A program made the position numbers and the translations under genes. The notes beneath the pieces were generated by a model that searched no databases, was not told the DNA's origin, and saw only the letters and a program-made list of their open reading frames with translations. Shown in pieces: positions 47,991 to 57,137 of a stretch of 64,000 bases of DNA. Origin of the DNA: Caulobacteraceae bacterium (GTDB lineage: Bacteria; Pseudomonadota; Alphaproteobacteria; Caulobacterales; Aquidulcibacteraceae). Every line of letters starts with the position of its first letter. The first letter of the stretch is position 1. The DNA lies in NCBI GenBank assembly GCA_016703335.1, contig JADJCG010000016.1, positions 62,001 through 126,000 of the forward strand, in the 5' to 3' direction.

Positions 47991-48789
47991 GTCGAATTCG
48001 CGACGACCAGAACGGCGCGTGCTAGCGCATCGAATAATGCCTTCGACGCGGACTCGTAACGCGGCTTCAGCGCTGCATCGACGCCGACATCGTTCCAGCT
48101 TCCCATCGCGCCAAACACCCAAGCCCGCCCTGCTGCCTTGAGCAGGCGCTGGGCTTCGGGCGTCATTTGCGTGAACCGCAAAAATTCCAACGGATAAGGC
48201 AATTCCTTACCGTCGAGCGTTTCGCGCGCCGCCATGAATGCGTCCGCGAACGGTTGGCCCGGAATGGAACGCGCCACCGCTTCAATTGAAAGCAAGGCGT
48301 CCCGCAGATCGCGCGAGGCGGCGGCTACACCGGTATCGACCTTCTCCGCTGAGGCGGCTTCACCGATCAGAATGTACGCGCTCAGCCAGATCTTCTTGTC
48401 CGCCGCGTTCTTATCGCCGATCCGGTCGAAACCTTCCCAAAGCTCGGAGCGATCGCCGTACACCGCCTCGATCAGCCAACGCGGTCCGCCGCCAACCATG
48501 CCGACAAGCAGCCGATCATCGATGTGACCGAGCTTTTGTCTTGCTGCATCGGGGCGTTGTGCAGCCGCAATCCGTGGCACTTGCGTTTTTGCAGTTTGAC
48601 GAACCAATCGGACGTGCCGCTAGCAACTTGCTTCAGCCCGCCGGGTTCATCGCGCGGAGTCATGAAATCGAGCGAGGCCGAATATTGGAAGATCGGGTCG
48701 TTCGGATAGAACCCTGAAACGTCTCGGCCCGCGATTGCCGCGTTGCCGACAGTCACCAAAGCCAAGGCACGGAGGATCGGTACTTGCAC
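47978..48789 (-). pseudogene. Secreted protein of unknown function, frame-shifted
   Basis: The first frame starts with a signal peptide (MQVPILRALALVTVGNAAIA) and runs through NDPIFQYSASLDFMTPRDEP to about 48510; the second takes over with GMVGGGPRWLIEAVYGDRSE and ends at 47978. The joined protein has about 270 residues. No family is recognised; the many Asp and Arg suggest a soluble periplasmic domain. The switch occurs in the region 48470-48560. Confidence 0.65.
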
Positions 48790-48792
48790 GCT

Positions 48793-49257
48793 TCAGTCCT
48801 TGAAGTAGTCCTGCATGAGCTCCGTCGCCCAAGCTGGCTGGCGCCTTGCGCCGATCGGCGCGAACTCGTCCATCCACGGCTTCACATCTAGCACCGGAGT
48901 GCCGTCGATTGCATCAAGCCCGCGCACGGTCAGCACGCGGCCATCGACTTTGACGATGGTGGCGCGCGTCAGGCCGATGCGGTTTGGCCGCGCCTTGCCG
49001 CGTTGTCCGAAGATGCCGACCAGCGGCCAGTCGGACCGCTCACGTGGATGCCGCGCACCGGCTTCGATCTTCGCGGGATCCACTTGGTGCATCAGGAACA
49101 GAACTTCGACGTGGCTGAAATCACCGAGACCGTAGAACGCAGTCTCGTTCAACGGGTCGGCCAAGACGATCTCCGCCTCCACCGCGCCCCAGAAATCATC
49201 GCTAAGATCCTTGCGGGGCGAGCGAACGGTGGCGATCGACGTGACTTCAAACGTCAT
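48793..49257 (-). CDS. TrmO-family tRNA methyltransferase-like protein (UPF0066)
   Basis: The 154-residue protein starts MTFEVTSIATVRSPRKDLSD; GLGDFSHVEVLFLMHQ and RPNRIGLTRATIVKVDGRVL are signatures of the TsaA/TrmO family, which uses S-adenosylmethionine to methylate t6A37 in tRNA. It is shorter than E. coli TrmO and corresponds to the core domain. GGAG lies six bases before ATG 49257. It is cotranscribed with the preceding terC or independent; 27 bases separate them. Confidence 0.85.
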   Translation of the reverse strand: MTFEVTSIATVRSPRKDLSDDFWGAVEAEIVLADPLNETAFYGLGDFSHVEVLFLMHQVDPAKIEAGARHPRERSDWPLVGIFGQRGKARPNRIGLTRATIVKVDGRVLTVRGLDAIDGTPVLDVKPWMDEFAPIGARRQPAWATELMQDYFKD

Positions 49258-49284
49258 GGACGACTCCATCGGCGCCATACCGCC

Positions 49285-50055
49285 TCAATGCTTCTCGGCC
49301 GCCGCCTCCGCTTTGGAGCGCGAGCGGATGTTCAGCAATTCGACGGCCAGTGAGAATGCGATGGCGAAGTAGAGGTAGCCGCGCGGGATGTGGAAGCCCA
49401 AGCCATCAGCGATGAGCGCGACGCCGACGAGTAGGATGAAGGCGAGAGCCAGCATCTTCATGGTCGGGTGCTTCTCAATGTAAGCGGCCAACGGCTCAGC
49501 CGCGACAGCCATCACCAAAGTTGAAGCGACAACGGCGAGAATCATAACCGGCAGCAAATCGGTCATGCCGACGGCGGTGATTACGCTATCCATCGAGAAC
49601 ACGATATTGATCACAGCGAGCTGCACGAGCACATCGCTGAATTGATTCTTCGCTTCCGCCTCTTCGTGGTGCGCGCCTTGCACCGAAGCGTGAATCTCCT
49701 GCGTGCCCTTCACCAACAAGAAGAGACCACCGCCAAGCAGGATCAAATCCTTCACCGTGAAGGCGATGAATTCTTCGACGTGCTCGGTCATGCCGAGCAT
49801 CGCCGGCAAAGCCGCGGGCAGATGGAACAGCGGGTGTTCGTCGAGCTGGATGATCCAGAAGATGCCGGCAAGCATCAGAATGCGCAGAACCATCGCGCCC
49901 CAAACGCCGAAGCGGCGCGCGTCCTTTTGCAGTTTGCCCTTCAGCTTGCCGATTGCGATCGACACAAACAGCAGGTTGTCGATCCCGAGCACGATTTCGA
50001 GAAAGGTCAGCGCCGTAAGGCTGAGCCAAAAGGCAGGCGTGGCCAGAATTTCCAT
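49285..50055 (-). CDS. TerC family membrane protein
   Basis: The 256-residue protein has about seven helices and the TerC signature: LTFLEIVLGIDNLLFVSIAI with the buried acidic residues, and INIVFSMDSVITAVGMTDLL. Family members are linked to manganese export and tellurite resistance. Length and frame are normal. Divergent from the lipoprotein at 50166. Confidence 0.92.
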   Translation of the reverse strand: MEILATPAFWLSLTALTFLEIVLGIDNLLFVSIAIGKLKGKLQKDARRFGVWGAMVLRILMLAGIFWIIQLDEHPLFHLPAALPAMLGMTEHVEEFIAFTVKDLILLGGGLFLLVKGTQEIHASVQGAHHEEAEAKNQFSDVLVQLAVINIVFSMDSVITAVGMTDLLPVMILAVVASTLVMAVAAEPLAAYIEKHPTMKMLALAFILLVGVALIADGLGFHIPRGYLYFAIAFSLAVELLNIRSRSKAEAAAEKH

Positions 50056-50165
50056 GTGCTCGAATCTCCGCGCTCCCTAACGCCCGAACAAAGCTGCTAC
50101 GTCAAGGACGTGCCTGCGCGTTCCAGACGTGCTTAAAGGGGGCGAATTCTTTCGGAGATGGCAAT

Positions 50166-50711
50166 ATGCGGCGATCAATCCTGGCGCTCGGCTTCATCTT
50201 GGCGGCGTGCGCATCGCCGCCCATTGCACAAACCAGCTCGACGCTGCTCTCGGCCGACGCGGCCACATCGCTTGCGGTGGGTGAACGGCTGACCGAGTTG
50301 ACCTCATCGCAAGAGGCCAGCGAGGGCATGGATCCGGCCGTCACGATGACCCTACGCCACGGCGATGGGCGCGCGCTGACATTCAGGGAAGCCAACCACA
50401 CGCCGAACGACATCATGGCGCAGGCCGCTGGTGGGCCGCTCGCACAGATCATGGGTCTGCAGCAAGGCGACGAAGTCACGACGCTTTACTACTCTGCCGA
50501 CGGCGAGAGTACGCAGCGGCCAGGCGCGCCGTTCTTCTGCGGACCGCAAGGCCCCGCCGCGATCGGTCGTTACGAGGGCGCTGATGGCACGATCCAGATC
50601 GTTGGGCTGCGTGAAGCCATTCAGTTCGAGACGCGCCCCGACGGCCAGATGGAGGCGATCCCCTATTCGCCCGATCATGTCTGCGCGCGTCTGCGCTTTC
50701 GTCGCGGCTGA
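50166..50711 (+). CDS. Lipoprotein of unknown function
   Basis: The 181-residue protein has a lipoprotein signal (FILAACASPP) and a mature part with LRHGDGRALTFREANHTPND. No family is recognised. It is followed after three bases by a DUF1330 gene and then a MATE exporter, forming a compact three-gene operon. Confidence 0.65.
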   Translation: MRRSILALGFILAACASPPIAQTSSTLLSADAATSLAVGERLTELTSSQEASEGMDPAVTMTLRHGDGRALTFREANHTPNDIMAQAAGGPLAQIMGLQQGDEVTTLYYSADGESTQRPGAPFFCGPQGPAAIGRYEGADGTIQIVGLREAIQFETRPDGQMEAIPYSPDHVCARLRFRRG

Positions 50712-50714
50712 GCC

Positions 50715-51017
50715 ATGACCGTCTACGCCCTCGCGCAACTGCGCATCCACGATGCCGAGCGCTACGGGCGCTACATGAACAACTTTGTCGCCCGCTACGC
50801 CGAAGTATTCGGAAAGTTCGGCGGCAAGTTGCTCGCGGCCGACGACGCGCCGCGTGTGCTTGAGGGCGAATGGTGGGACCGCAACAAGGTCGTGCTAATG
50901 GAATTTCCGGACGTCGAGGCCTTTACGGCGTGGGCGAGCTCGCCGGAATACAACGAGATCGCAATTGATCGGGTCGCCGGCGCTGAGGCGGTCGTGCTGC
51001 TGATCAAGGGTATGTAA
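50715..51017 (+). CDS. DUF1330 domain protein
   Basis: The 100-residue protein fits DUF1330, a dimeric ferredoxin-like fold: YMNNFVARYAEVFGKFGGKL, then EWWDRNKVVLMEFPDVEAFT and WASSPEYNEI. Its function is not known. It lies between the lipoprotein and the MATE gene. Confidence 0.88.
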   Translation: MTVYALAQLRIHDAERYGRYMNNFVARYAEVFGKFGGKLLAADDAPRVLEGEWWDRNKVVLMEFPDVEAFTAWASSPEYNEIAIDRVAGAEAVVLLIKGM

Positions 51018-51018
51018 C

Positions 51019-52389
51019 GTGCGCGATCTTACTCAGGGACCGATTGTCGGCCACTTGCTTGGCATGGCGATGTTTATCGGCATCAGCCTGATCTTCCAGA
51101 CGATGTATTTCATCGTCGACCTCTACTTCGTCTCACGCCTTGGCAGTGCGGTGATCGCGGGCGTCAGCGCGTCCGGTAACGTCTTCTTTCTGGCCTTGGC
51201 CGCGAGCCAACTCATCTCTATCGGCGTGATGGCGACGGTGGCGCAGGCCGTCGGCAAGAAGGACGAAGCGGAAGCCAACCTCTTCTCCGACCAAGCCATC
51301 TCGATGTCGCTGCTCTTCGGCGCTGTGATGTTGGCACTGGGCTATGCTTTCGGCGGCATCGGCGTTGATGCGCTGACGGCCGACGCAGCAAGCGCTGCGG
51401 CTGGGCGGGCGTATCTCTTTGCGTTTCTTCCTCAGCTTGCGCTGATGTTTCCGGTCGCGGCGATGACGTCAGCTTTGCGCGGCGCCGGCGTCACCATGCC
51501 GACAATGGTGCTGCAGACAGTCACCATCCTGCTCAACGCGGCTTTGGCGCCGGTGTTGATCGCCGGCTGGGGCACGGGCATCGCGCTTGGCGCCGCAGGC
51601 GCGGGATGGGCAAGCTCGATCGCGGCGTTTATTGGCACTATCGCGCTCATCTTCATGTTTCCGCGCGTTCAGAAATATCTCCGCCTGCATCTGGATTCTT
51701 TGCGTCCGAAATTCAGTGCGTGGCGGCGCATCATTTTCATTGGACTGCCGACATCGCTCGAATTCCTGCTGATGTTCATCGTCTTCATCGCCATCTATTT
51801 CGTCATCCGACCGTTTGGCGCGGAGGCGCAGGCTGGCTTCGGCATTGGCGGGCGCATCATGCAGTCGATTTTCTTGCCAGCGATGGCGATCGCGTTCGCG
51901 GCGGCGCCGATCGCAGGGCAGAACTTCGGCGCCAAGCGCTACGACCGCGTGCGCGAGACCTTCACGGTCACCGCTTTGATTGGCAGTGCGGTGATGCTGA
52001 CGCTGAGCCTTCTTTGCCACATCAACCCCGGCATTCTGGCCCGACCGTTCACGGATGATCCAGCAGTGCTCGCCGTCAGCAACGACTATCTGCAAATCGT
52101 GTCGTGGAATTTCGTGTTCAGCGGCTTGGTAATGGCGGCTGGCAGCTTGTTCCAGGGCATGGGCGACACGCGACGTTCGCTGTTCGCAAGCGCCACGCGC
52201 ATGCTCACTTTCGTCGTGCCGGTGATATGGGCGTCGCAGCAGCCGTGGTTCACGCTGCATGACGCGTGGCTGATCTCGGTCGCGTCCGTTGTCGCGCAGT
52301 GCGCGCTGGCCATGTGGCTCTTGTTCAGAACCTTCAAGACCAAGCTCGCACCGGCGACACCCGCCACTATTGCGGCGGTGGCAGGTTGA
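51019..52389 (+). CDS. MATE family efflux transporter
   Basis: The 456-residue protein starts with GTG 51019 and has about 12 helices with the two MATE halves: QTMYFIVDLYFVSRLGSAVI in the first and QAGFGIGGRIMQSIFLPAMA with GQNFGAKRYDRVRE in the second. It exports cationic compounds with Na+ or H+ exchange. It is translated directly after the DUF1330 gene and its end overlaps a converging gene. Confidence 0.93.
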   Translation: MRDLTQGPIVGHLLGMAMFIGISLIFQTMYFIVDLYFVSRLGSAVIAGVSASGNVFFLALAASQLISIGVMATVAQAVGKKDEAEANLFSDQAISMSLLFGAVMLALGYAFGGIGVDALTADAASAAAGRAYLFAFLPQLALMFPVAAMTSALRGAGVTMPTMVLQTVTILLNAALAPVLIAGWGTGIALGAAGAGWASSIAAFIGTIALIFMFPRVQKYLRLHLDSLRPKFSAWRRIIFIGLPTSLEFLLMFIVFIAIYFVIRPFGAEAQAGFGIGGRIMQSIFLPAMAIAFAAAPIAGQNFGAKRYDRVRETFTVTALIGSAVMLTLSLLCHINPGILARPFTDDPAVLAVSNDYLQIVSWNFVFSGLVMAAGSLFQGMGDTRRSLFASATRMLTFVVPVIWASQQPWFTLHDAWLISVASVVAQCALAMWLLFRTFKTKLAPATPATIAAVAG

Positions 52390-52837
52390 GCGACGCCTGA
52401 CCGACCGCGTAGCGCCAGCCTTCAGGCGTGCGCACGTAGGTGTCGCTGAACCACAGGCGGCGATCGAACGGACCATCCGGGCCAGTGCCCTTCAGCCAAA
52501 GCAACGCTGTGACGATCGCAGTGTCTTCGCCGTAGAGACGCACAATCTGCGTGCCCTCCTCTTCGACTTGATGTTCGTACACGTAGGTCTCGTCGCGCGC
52601 CGCCTGCAGTAGATCCTCGCGCGTGAACACCGCGCCGCGGCCAACGACGAGGATCATCTCCGGGTGAAGAATGCGCGCCATACCTTCGGCATCGTTGCGC
52701 TCAACGGCGGCTTGATACTCGGTATCGAGAGCGGCGACCGTGGCGCGGTCTTGTTCGGGCGAAGCTTGGGCGACAGCAGGCATGAGTAGAACTCCAAGCG
52801 CAACGGCCAGGCCGCGCGCCTTATGAAACGGGGACAT
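52367..52837 (-). CDS. Secreted SnoaL/DUF4440-like (NTF2-fold) protein
   Basis: The protein of about 156 residues has a signal peptide (GLAVALGVLLMPAVAQA) and an NTF2-like domain: YQAAVERNDAEGMARILHPE, the usual first helix and loop, then LWFSDTYVRTPEGWRY at the end. Such folds are small enzymes or binding proteins. Start at Met 52837 (MSPFHKAR) preferred. Its end overlaps the MATE gene by 23 bases. Confidence 0.8.
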   Translation of the reverse strand: MSPFHKARGLAVALGVLLMPAVAQASPEQDRATVAALDTEYQAAVERNDAEGMARILHPEMILVVGRGAVFTREDLLQAARDETYVYEHQVEEEGTQIVRLYGEDTAIVTALLWLKGTGPDGPFDRRLWFSDTYVRTPEGWRYAVGQASLNLPPPQ

Positions 52838-52870
52838 TTCGCGTCTCTCCGGGAATGATCGAGTGGTCTG

Positions 52871-53026
52871 ATGGCGCTCAAGCATGCGCTCGAGGCCGCA
52901 GGCGCGGTGTTTCTCGATGAAGATGATTTGGGCGCCGGTGTGCGCCTTCGGTTTACGAGCCGCGACGTGAAACAGCTGCGCCGTCTCGAGGGCGAAGGTG
53001 GCGCAGTCGGCGAAGATGACGTCTAA
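52871..53026 (+). CDS. Small orphan protein, XRE-fragment-like
   Basis: The 51-residue frame reads MALKHALEAAGAVFLDEDDL then GAGVRLRFTSRDVKQ. A string like ALE.AGV.F.DE...G.GVRLR is common at the C-terminus of small XRE-type proteins. It has no HTH left, so it could be a fragment or a stand-alone small protein. It fills the gap between two minus-strand genes. Confidence 0.45.
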   Translation: MALKHALEAAGAVFLDEDDLGAGVRLRFTSRDVKQLRRLEGEGGAVGEDDV

Positions 53027-53584
53027 CTATTCCAGCGCAAACTTCAGTTCGGCGCCGTTCTGGCATCGCTGCGCAGGGCGCATGCCATCGGGCGTGCAGG
53101 TTCTGGTTGTCGTCAGCAATCCCGTCGCGCGGCCTGGCGGCGTGACGACGTATTGCGAATACGTCTCGTAGTCCGCCTGGAATGATACCTCTGCCCCTGC
53201 ATCGCGAAGCGCGTCGAGCAGATCCAGATTCGTGAATGGATACTCGAACGACAACACCGTCACCGCATCGTCCGTGCCGAACACCGAGACGTCGACATTT
53301 GCGTTCTCCAGATCCAGCCAACCATTGCGGCGCGCAATAGCATCGCTGGCCCGATCGCGCTGATCCGGCGCGTAGATGTGCCAATGCACGAAACGCGACA
53401 CGCGAATACTGACGGCGTCCCATCGATAGCGCCAATCGCCGAGATCATTTGGAGCGAGCGCCTGAACAACTACATCCGCCGTCGCGCGAACGTCCGGTGT
53501 GTCGCTGCGATCTATGCGACCATCCTGCGCATGAGCGCATCTCGGCAACAGTGCGATCGCAACGGCGATGAGCAAAGCGCGCAT
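53027..53584 (-). CDS. Secreted protein of unknown function
   Basis: The 185-residue protein has a signal peptide (1-19) and contains FVHWHIYAPDQRDRASDAIA and TTTRTCTPDGMRPAQRCQNG, with two Cys likely in a disulfide. Its ATG overlaps the SDR stop (TAATG), so the two are probably coupled. No family recognised. Confidence 0.6.
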   Translation of the reverse strand: MRALLIAVAIALLPRCAHAQDGRIDRSDTPDVRATADVVVQALAPNDLGDWRYRWDAVSIRVSRFVHWHIYAPDQRDRASDAIARRNGWLDLENANVDVSVFGTDDAVTVLSFEYPFTNLDLLDALRDAGAEVSFQADYETYSQYVVTPPGRATGLLTTTRTCTPDGMRPAQRCQNGAELKFALE

Positions 53585-54366
53585 TAGAACTTCGAATAGC
53601 CTCCGTCGATCAAGATCGAGTCGCCGTTGTGGAAGCTGGAAGCGTCGCTGGCGAGATAGACGGCGACGCCGCCGAACTCTTCCGGCTTACCCCACCGGCG
53701 ATACGGCACGCGGCTGATCACGTGCGTGGTGAAGGCATCGTTCTCTTGCGCCGCGCCCGTCATATCCGTGGCAATCCAGCCGGGTAGGATCGCATTGGCG
53801 CGTACGCCATAGCGCGCGAACTCGACGGCAATGCCATTGGTGACTGAAATCACGGCGGCTTTCGTCGCCGTGTAATCCTGGTTGCGCGCGGCGCCGAAAA
53901 TTGCGCCAAGGCTCGAGACCGCTGCAATCGAGCCGCCCGGATCGCCCTCTTCCGCGCGCGCTTTCATGTGGCGGCACGCTTCGCGCATGGTCCAGATCAT
54001 GCCGTCGAGATTGATCGCCATCACACGGCGATAGTCTTCGCCGCCGATGTCGAGGAAGGATTTCCAGCGATTCGAGACGCCGGCATTGGCGAAGCAAGAA
54101 TCGACGCGGCCGAATTCCGCAAGCGTCGTGTTGAAGCCGGCGACAACGTTGGCTTCCGTTGAAACATCGACGATCCGCGCGCTCACCTTTGTGCCGTGCC
54201 CCTTGAGTTGCTCCAGCGCCCGCGCATTCTTCTCTGCGTTCGTGCCCCAAATCTCGACGTTCGCGCCCGCCTGCGCGAGCGCATCCGCCATGCCGAGGCC
54301 AATGCCGCCATTGCCGCCAGTAATCAGCGCGACACGGCCAGTGAGATCGAACGGTTTATAGGTCAT
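53584..54366 (-). CDS. SDR-family oxidoreductase
   Basis: The 260-residue NAD(P)-dependent enzyme has the Rossmann motif ITGGNGGIGLGMADALA, NAG (FANAGVSNRW) and the catalytic Y-K pair in QDYTATKAAV. It resembles glucose/3-oxoacyl-type dehydrogenases; the substrate is unclear. The start is taken as ATG 54366, while TTG 54378 overlaps the upstream stop. It follows the gene at 54375 in a priA-led minus-strand row. Confidence 0.88.
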   Translation of the reverse strand: MTYKPFDLTGRVALITGGNGGIGLGMADALAQAGANVEIWGTNAEKNARALEQLKGHGTKVSARIVDVSTEANVVAGFNTTLAEFGRVDSCFANAGVSNRWKSFLDIGGEDYRRVMAINLDGMIWTMREACRHMKARAEEGDPGGSIAAVSSLGAIFGAARNQDYTATKAAVISVTNGIAVEFARYGVRANAILPGWIATDMTGAAQENDAFTTHVISRVPYRRWGKPEEFGGVAVYLASDASSFHNGDSILIDGGYSKF

Positions 54367-54374
54367 TGGCCAAC

Positions 54375-54725
54375 TCAAAAATTTCGGAACGGCAAAGTCG
54401 GATCACCACCTGGATAGCGAGTCAGATCCAATCCCGCCCCGGACGCGGCGTCTAGGACTGGCGTGACAATCAATTCGCGCTCGTCGGTCTCCAAAAAAAG
54501 AACCCAAAAAAAACGGGGAAATTTTACCAACCCCGAAAAAAAAACCATCCTCGGGACCTGATCTGCAGGAAGCGAAGCACGGCCAGAATCTTCGACCGCC
54601 CGATCAACCGCGGCATGTGCCTCAGTGCTGTGGTCAGCGAGATTGAACTCTAAGCAAGTCGCCCAATGCGCGGCCAATCGGGCCTTCGTATTGATCGCAA
54701 TCTCTCGAATGACCTGTCCAGACAT
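54375..54725 (-). CDS. Unknown protein containing a suspect A-rich patch
   Basis: The 116-residue frame lies 7 bases after priA. It reads MSGQVIREIAINTKARLAAH then EDSGRASLPADQVPR, followed by an unusual MVFFSGLVKFPRFFWVLFLE encoded by the A-rich stretch at 54490-54545, and ends LDLTRYPGGDPTLPFRNF. No family is recognised. The central block has base composition unlike its neighbours (runs of 7, 8 and 9 A), so the sequence may be wrong there. Confidence 0.5.
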   Translation of the reverse strand: MSGQVIREIAINTKARLAAHWATCLEFNLADHSTEAHAAVDRAVEDSGRASLPADQVPRMVFFSGLVKFPRFFWVLFLETDERELIVTPVLDAASGAGLDLTRYPGGDPTLPFRNF

Positions 54726-54732
54726 GGCAAAC

Positions 54733-57012
54733 CTACAAGAACGAGTAAGGATCGACGTCGATCTGCACGCGCACGGCGCTGTGCAGCTTCACGCGGCTCG
54801 ACCATGCGGCCAAGAACGCGCTGACATCGACCCCGCGATTGGCGCGGACGAGAAAGCGGTGGCGGTGCATGCCGCGAATGACGCTGAGCGGCGCCGGCGC
54901 TGGCCCCCAAAGATCCAGACCTTCGACATGCGGCGCTTTCTCGCCGAGAGCTTTGGCGGCGTCAGCCGCAAGCTGTTCGCTCGGCGCGGAGACAATGATC
55001 GCCGCGAGGCGTCCATATGGCGGCATCCCCGCCGCTTCGCGTTCGGCGACTTCGGCGGCGAAGAAAGCGTCGCGATCCTGCGCGGCGAGCGCCTGCATTA
55101 CTGGTTCGTGCGGCGCGTAAGTTTGAATGAGCGCCCTGCCCGGCTTTTCGTGACGGCCAGCGCGGCCGGCGACTTGGCTGACAAGCTGGAAGGTGCGCTC
55201 GCCGGCGCGGAGGTCGCCGCCTTTGAGACCAAGGTCTGCGTCGACGACGCCAACGAACGTCAGGTTCGGGAAGTTGTGACCCTTGGCGACGATCTGCGTG
55301 CCGATGAGAATATCGATCTCATTGTTCTCCATCCGCGCCACCAACTCTCGTACCGCGTCGCCGTTCGGGGTGGTGTCGGAAGAGAAAATCTCGATGCGGG
55401 CGTTCGGGAAGCTGTCGCGTACTTCTTCTTCGATGCGCTCAACGCCGGGACCAATCGATGTAAACGCATCGACGGCTTTACACTCCGGGCACTCCTTCGG
55501 CTTTGGAATCGAAAAGCCGGTGAGGTGACAAACCAGCCGCCCGGAATAGCGGTGCTCCACCAACCATGAATCGCTGTCCGGCGACCGCATCCGATGCCCG
55601 CACGCACGGCAGAGCGTGAGCGGCGCGTAGCCACGACGGTTCATATAGAAGAGTGATTGCTCGCCGCGCAGCAACGCTTCGGCGGCGGCGGTGATTAGCT
55701 TTGGCGAAAGCCAACGGCCCTTTTCCGGGGGATCGAGCTTCAGGTCGATAAGCTGGACATCGGGAAGTTCGGCAACACCGTGCCGTGATGGCAGCTGAAT
55801 GTGCGCGTAGCGGCCAGCTTGTGCGTTCACGAGCGTTTCGAGCGAGGGCGTCGCGCTGGCGAGGATCACCATGCAATCACCGAGCTTCGCGCGCGCCACG
55901 GCCATATCACGCGCCTGATAGATGACGCCCTCTTCCTGCTTGTAAGAAGGGTCGTGCTCTTCGTCGATGACGATGAGGCGCAGATTTGGGTATGGCAAAA
56001 AGAGCGCCGAACGCGCGCCAACGATGAGACGCGCGCGGCCTGCAGCGATTTCGCGCCAAGCCCGGCGGCGGGCCTTTGGTTGAATGGCGGAGTGCCACTC
56101 AATCGGCTTTACGCCAAAGCGCGCTTCGAACCGGCTCATCGCCGATTGCGTCAGCGCAATTTCCGGGAGCAGCACCAACACCTGCGCGTCTGGCGCGCCC
56201 TTCAGCGCTTCAGCCGCCGCCTCCAGATAAACTTCCGTCTTGCCCGAGCCGGTGACGCCATCGAGCAGCGCGACGTGAAATTTGTTCTCGCGCACCGAGA
56301 TGCACATTTCATCGGCGGCAGCTTGTTGGATGCCTGAGAGCGGCTTGCCGCGCATGTTGAGATCGGGCGCCGGGAACGGCGGATCTTCGCTGATCTCTAA
56401 CTTCGTCAGCGCACCGCAATCGACCAGCCCTTTGACGACGGCCGACGAGGTCTCGGCGCGCCGCGCCAACTCGGCAGCGCTAACATGCTCCTTGGCCGCC
56501 TCTTCCATCACGCGACGGCGGGCGTCCGTGAGCTTGGGCGGTGTTTGGCCGGTTGGAGCGATGACTGTTTGAGTGGGCGGCGGAAACAGCGCTTCGGGCG
56601 AGCGCACGACCATGCGCGAAAGATCGCCCGCCGGGCGCACGACGTATTTGGCGGCCCAATCGACTAAGGCGCGGCTGATCTCCGGGACGGGGGTGCCGCG
56701 CAGGACTTCTTCGATCGCTTTTAGGTTGCCGGCGCCGGGGTGATCGCGCTCGACGCCCCAGAGGACGCCGCGCACCAAGCGCGAGCCGATCGGCGCGATG
56801 ACGTGCTGGCCGGGTTGGATCAACCGCGAAGACGGCGCGCGGTAGTCGAAGGGCTCCGGCAGCGGCAGCGGAAAGAGTACCGAGACTTTATCGAGCGTAT
56901 CGGAGACGAACTCGGCACCCTCTTCCGCGACCGAAAATAGCGGGCCGAGCGAGGGCGCCGTGCGGTTGCGCTTGAGCGCTTCCATGGCGCGGCGACGGGC
57001 GGTCGAGTTCAT
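54733..57012 (-). CDS. priA: Primosomal helicase PriA
   Basis: The 759-residue helicase restarts stalled replication forks. It has an N-terminal DNA-binding part (LFPLPLPEPFDYRAP), Walker A in DGVTGSGKTEVYLE, the DEEH box IVIDEEHDPSYKQEEG, and helicase motifs V/VI near GTQIVAKGHNFPNLTFVGVV and QVAGRAGRHEKPG. The zinc-binding region normally has eight Cys; here CRACG and CPEC remain, but the second pair reads SPDSDSW and the CHHCG site reads CHLTG. Met 57012 is preferred as start; a longer frame upstream has no coding character. This variant may be normal for the group. Confidence 0.92.
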   Translation of the reverse strand: MNSTARRRAMEALKRNRTAPSLGPLFSVAEEGAEFVSDTLDKVSVLFPLPLPEPFDYRAPSSRLIQPGQHVIAPIGSRLVRGVLWGVERDHPGAGNLKAIEEVLRGTPVPEISRALVDWAAKYVVRPAGDLSRMVVRSPEALFPPPTQTVIAPTGQTPPKLTDARRRVMEEAAKEHVSAAELARRAETSSAVVKGLVDCGALTKLEISEDPPFPAPDLNMRGKPLSGIQQAAADEMCISVRENKFHVALLDGVTGSGKTEVYLEAAAEALKGAPDAQVLVLLPEIALTQSAMSRFEARFGVKPIEWHSAIQPKARRRAWREIAAGRARLIVGARSALFLPYPNLRLIVIDEEHDPSYKQEEGVIYQARDMAVARAKLGDCMVILASATPSLETLVNAQAGRYAHIQLPSRHGVAELPDVQLIDLKLDPPEKGRWLSPKLITAAAEALLRGEQSLFYMNRRGYAPLTLCRACGHRMRSPDSDSWLVEHRYSGRLVCHLTGFSIPKPKECPECKAVDAFTSIGPGVERIEEEVRDSFPNARIEIFSSDTTPNGDAVRELVARMENNEIDILIGTQIVAKGHNFPNLTFVGVVDADLGLKGGDLRAGERTFQLVSQVAGRAGRHEKPGRALIQTYAPHEPVMQALAAQDRDAFFAAEVAEREAAGMPPYGRLAAIIVSAPSEQLAADAAKALGEKAPHVEGLDLWGPAPAPLSVIRGMHRHRFLVRANRGVDVSAFLAAWSSRVKLHSAVRVQIDVDPYSFL

Positions 57013-57137
57013 TGCCCCTGAATCTAGGGGCTCGCGGGATTCGGCGAAAGCGCCAGATGTTGTGGACCTGTTACTGAATGCGACTTTTACCTTTCTTACC
57101 AACTGGTTCTTAGCCACGCGCCGCGCATACCGCGCGC

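Noticed and set aside
54625..55569. 314-residue + strand frame opposite priA
   Set aside because: Shadow frame; the minus strand carries a full PriA.
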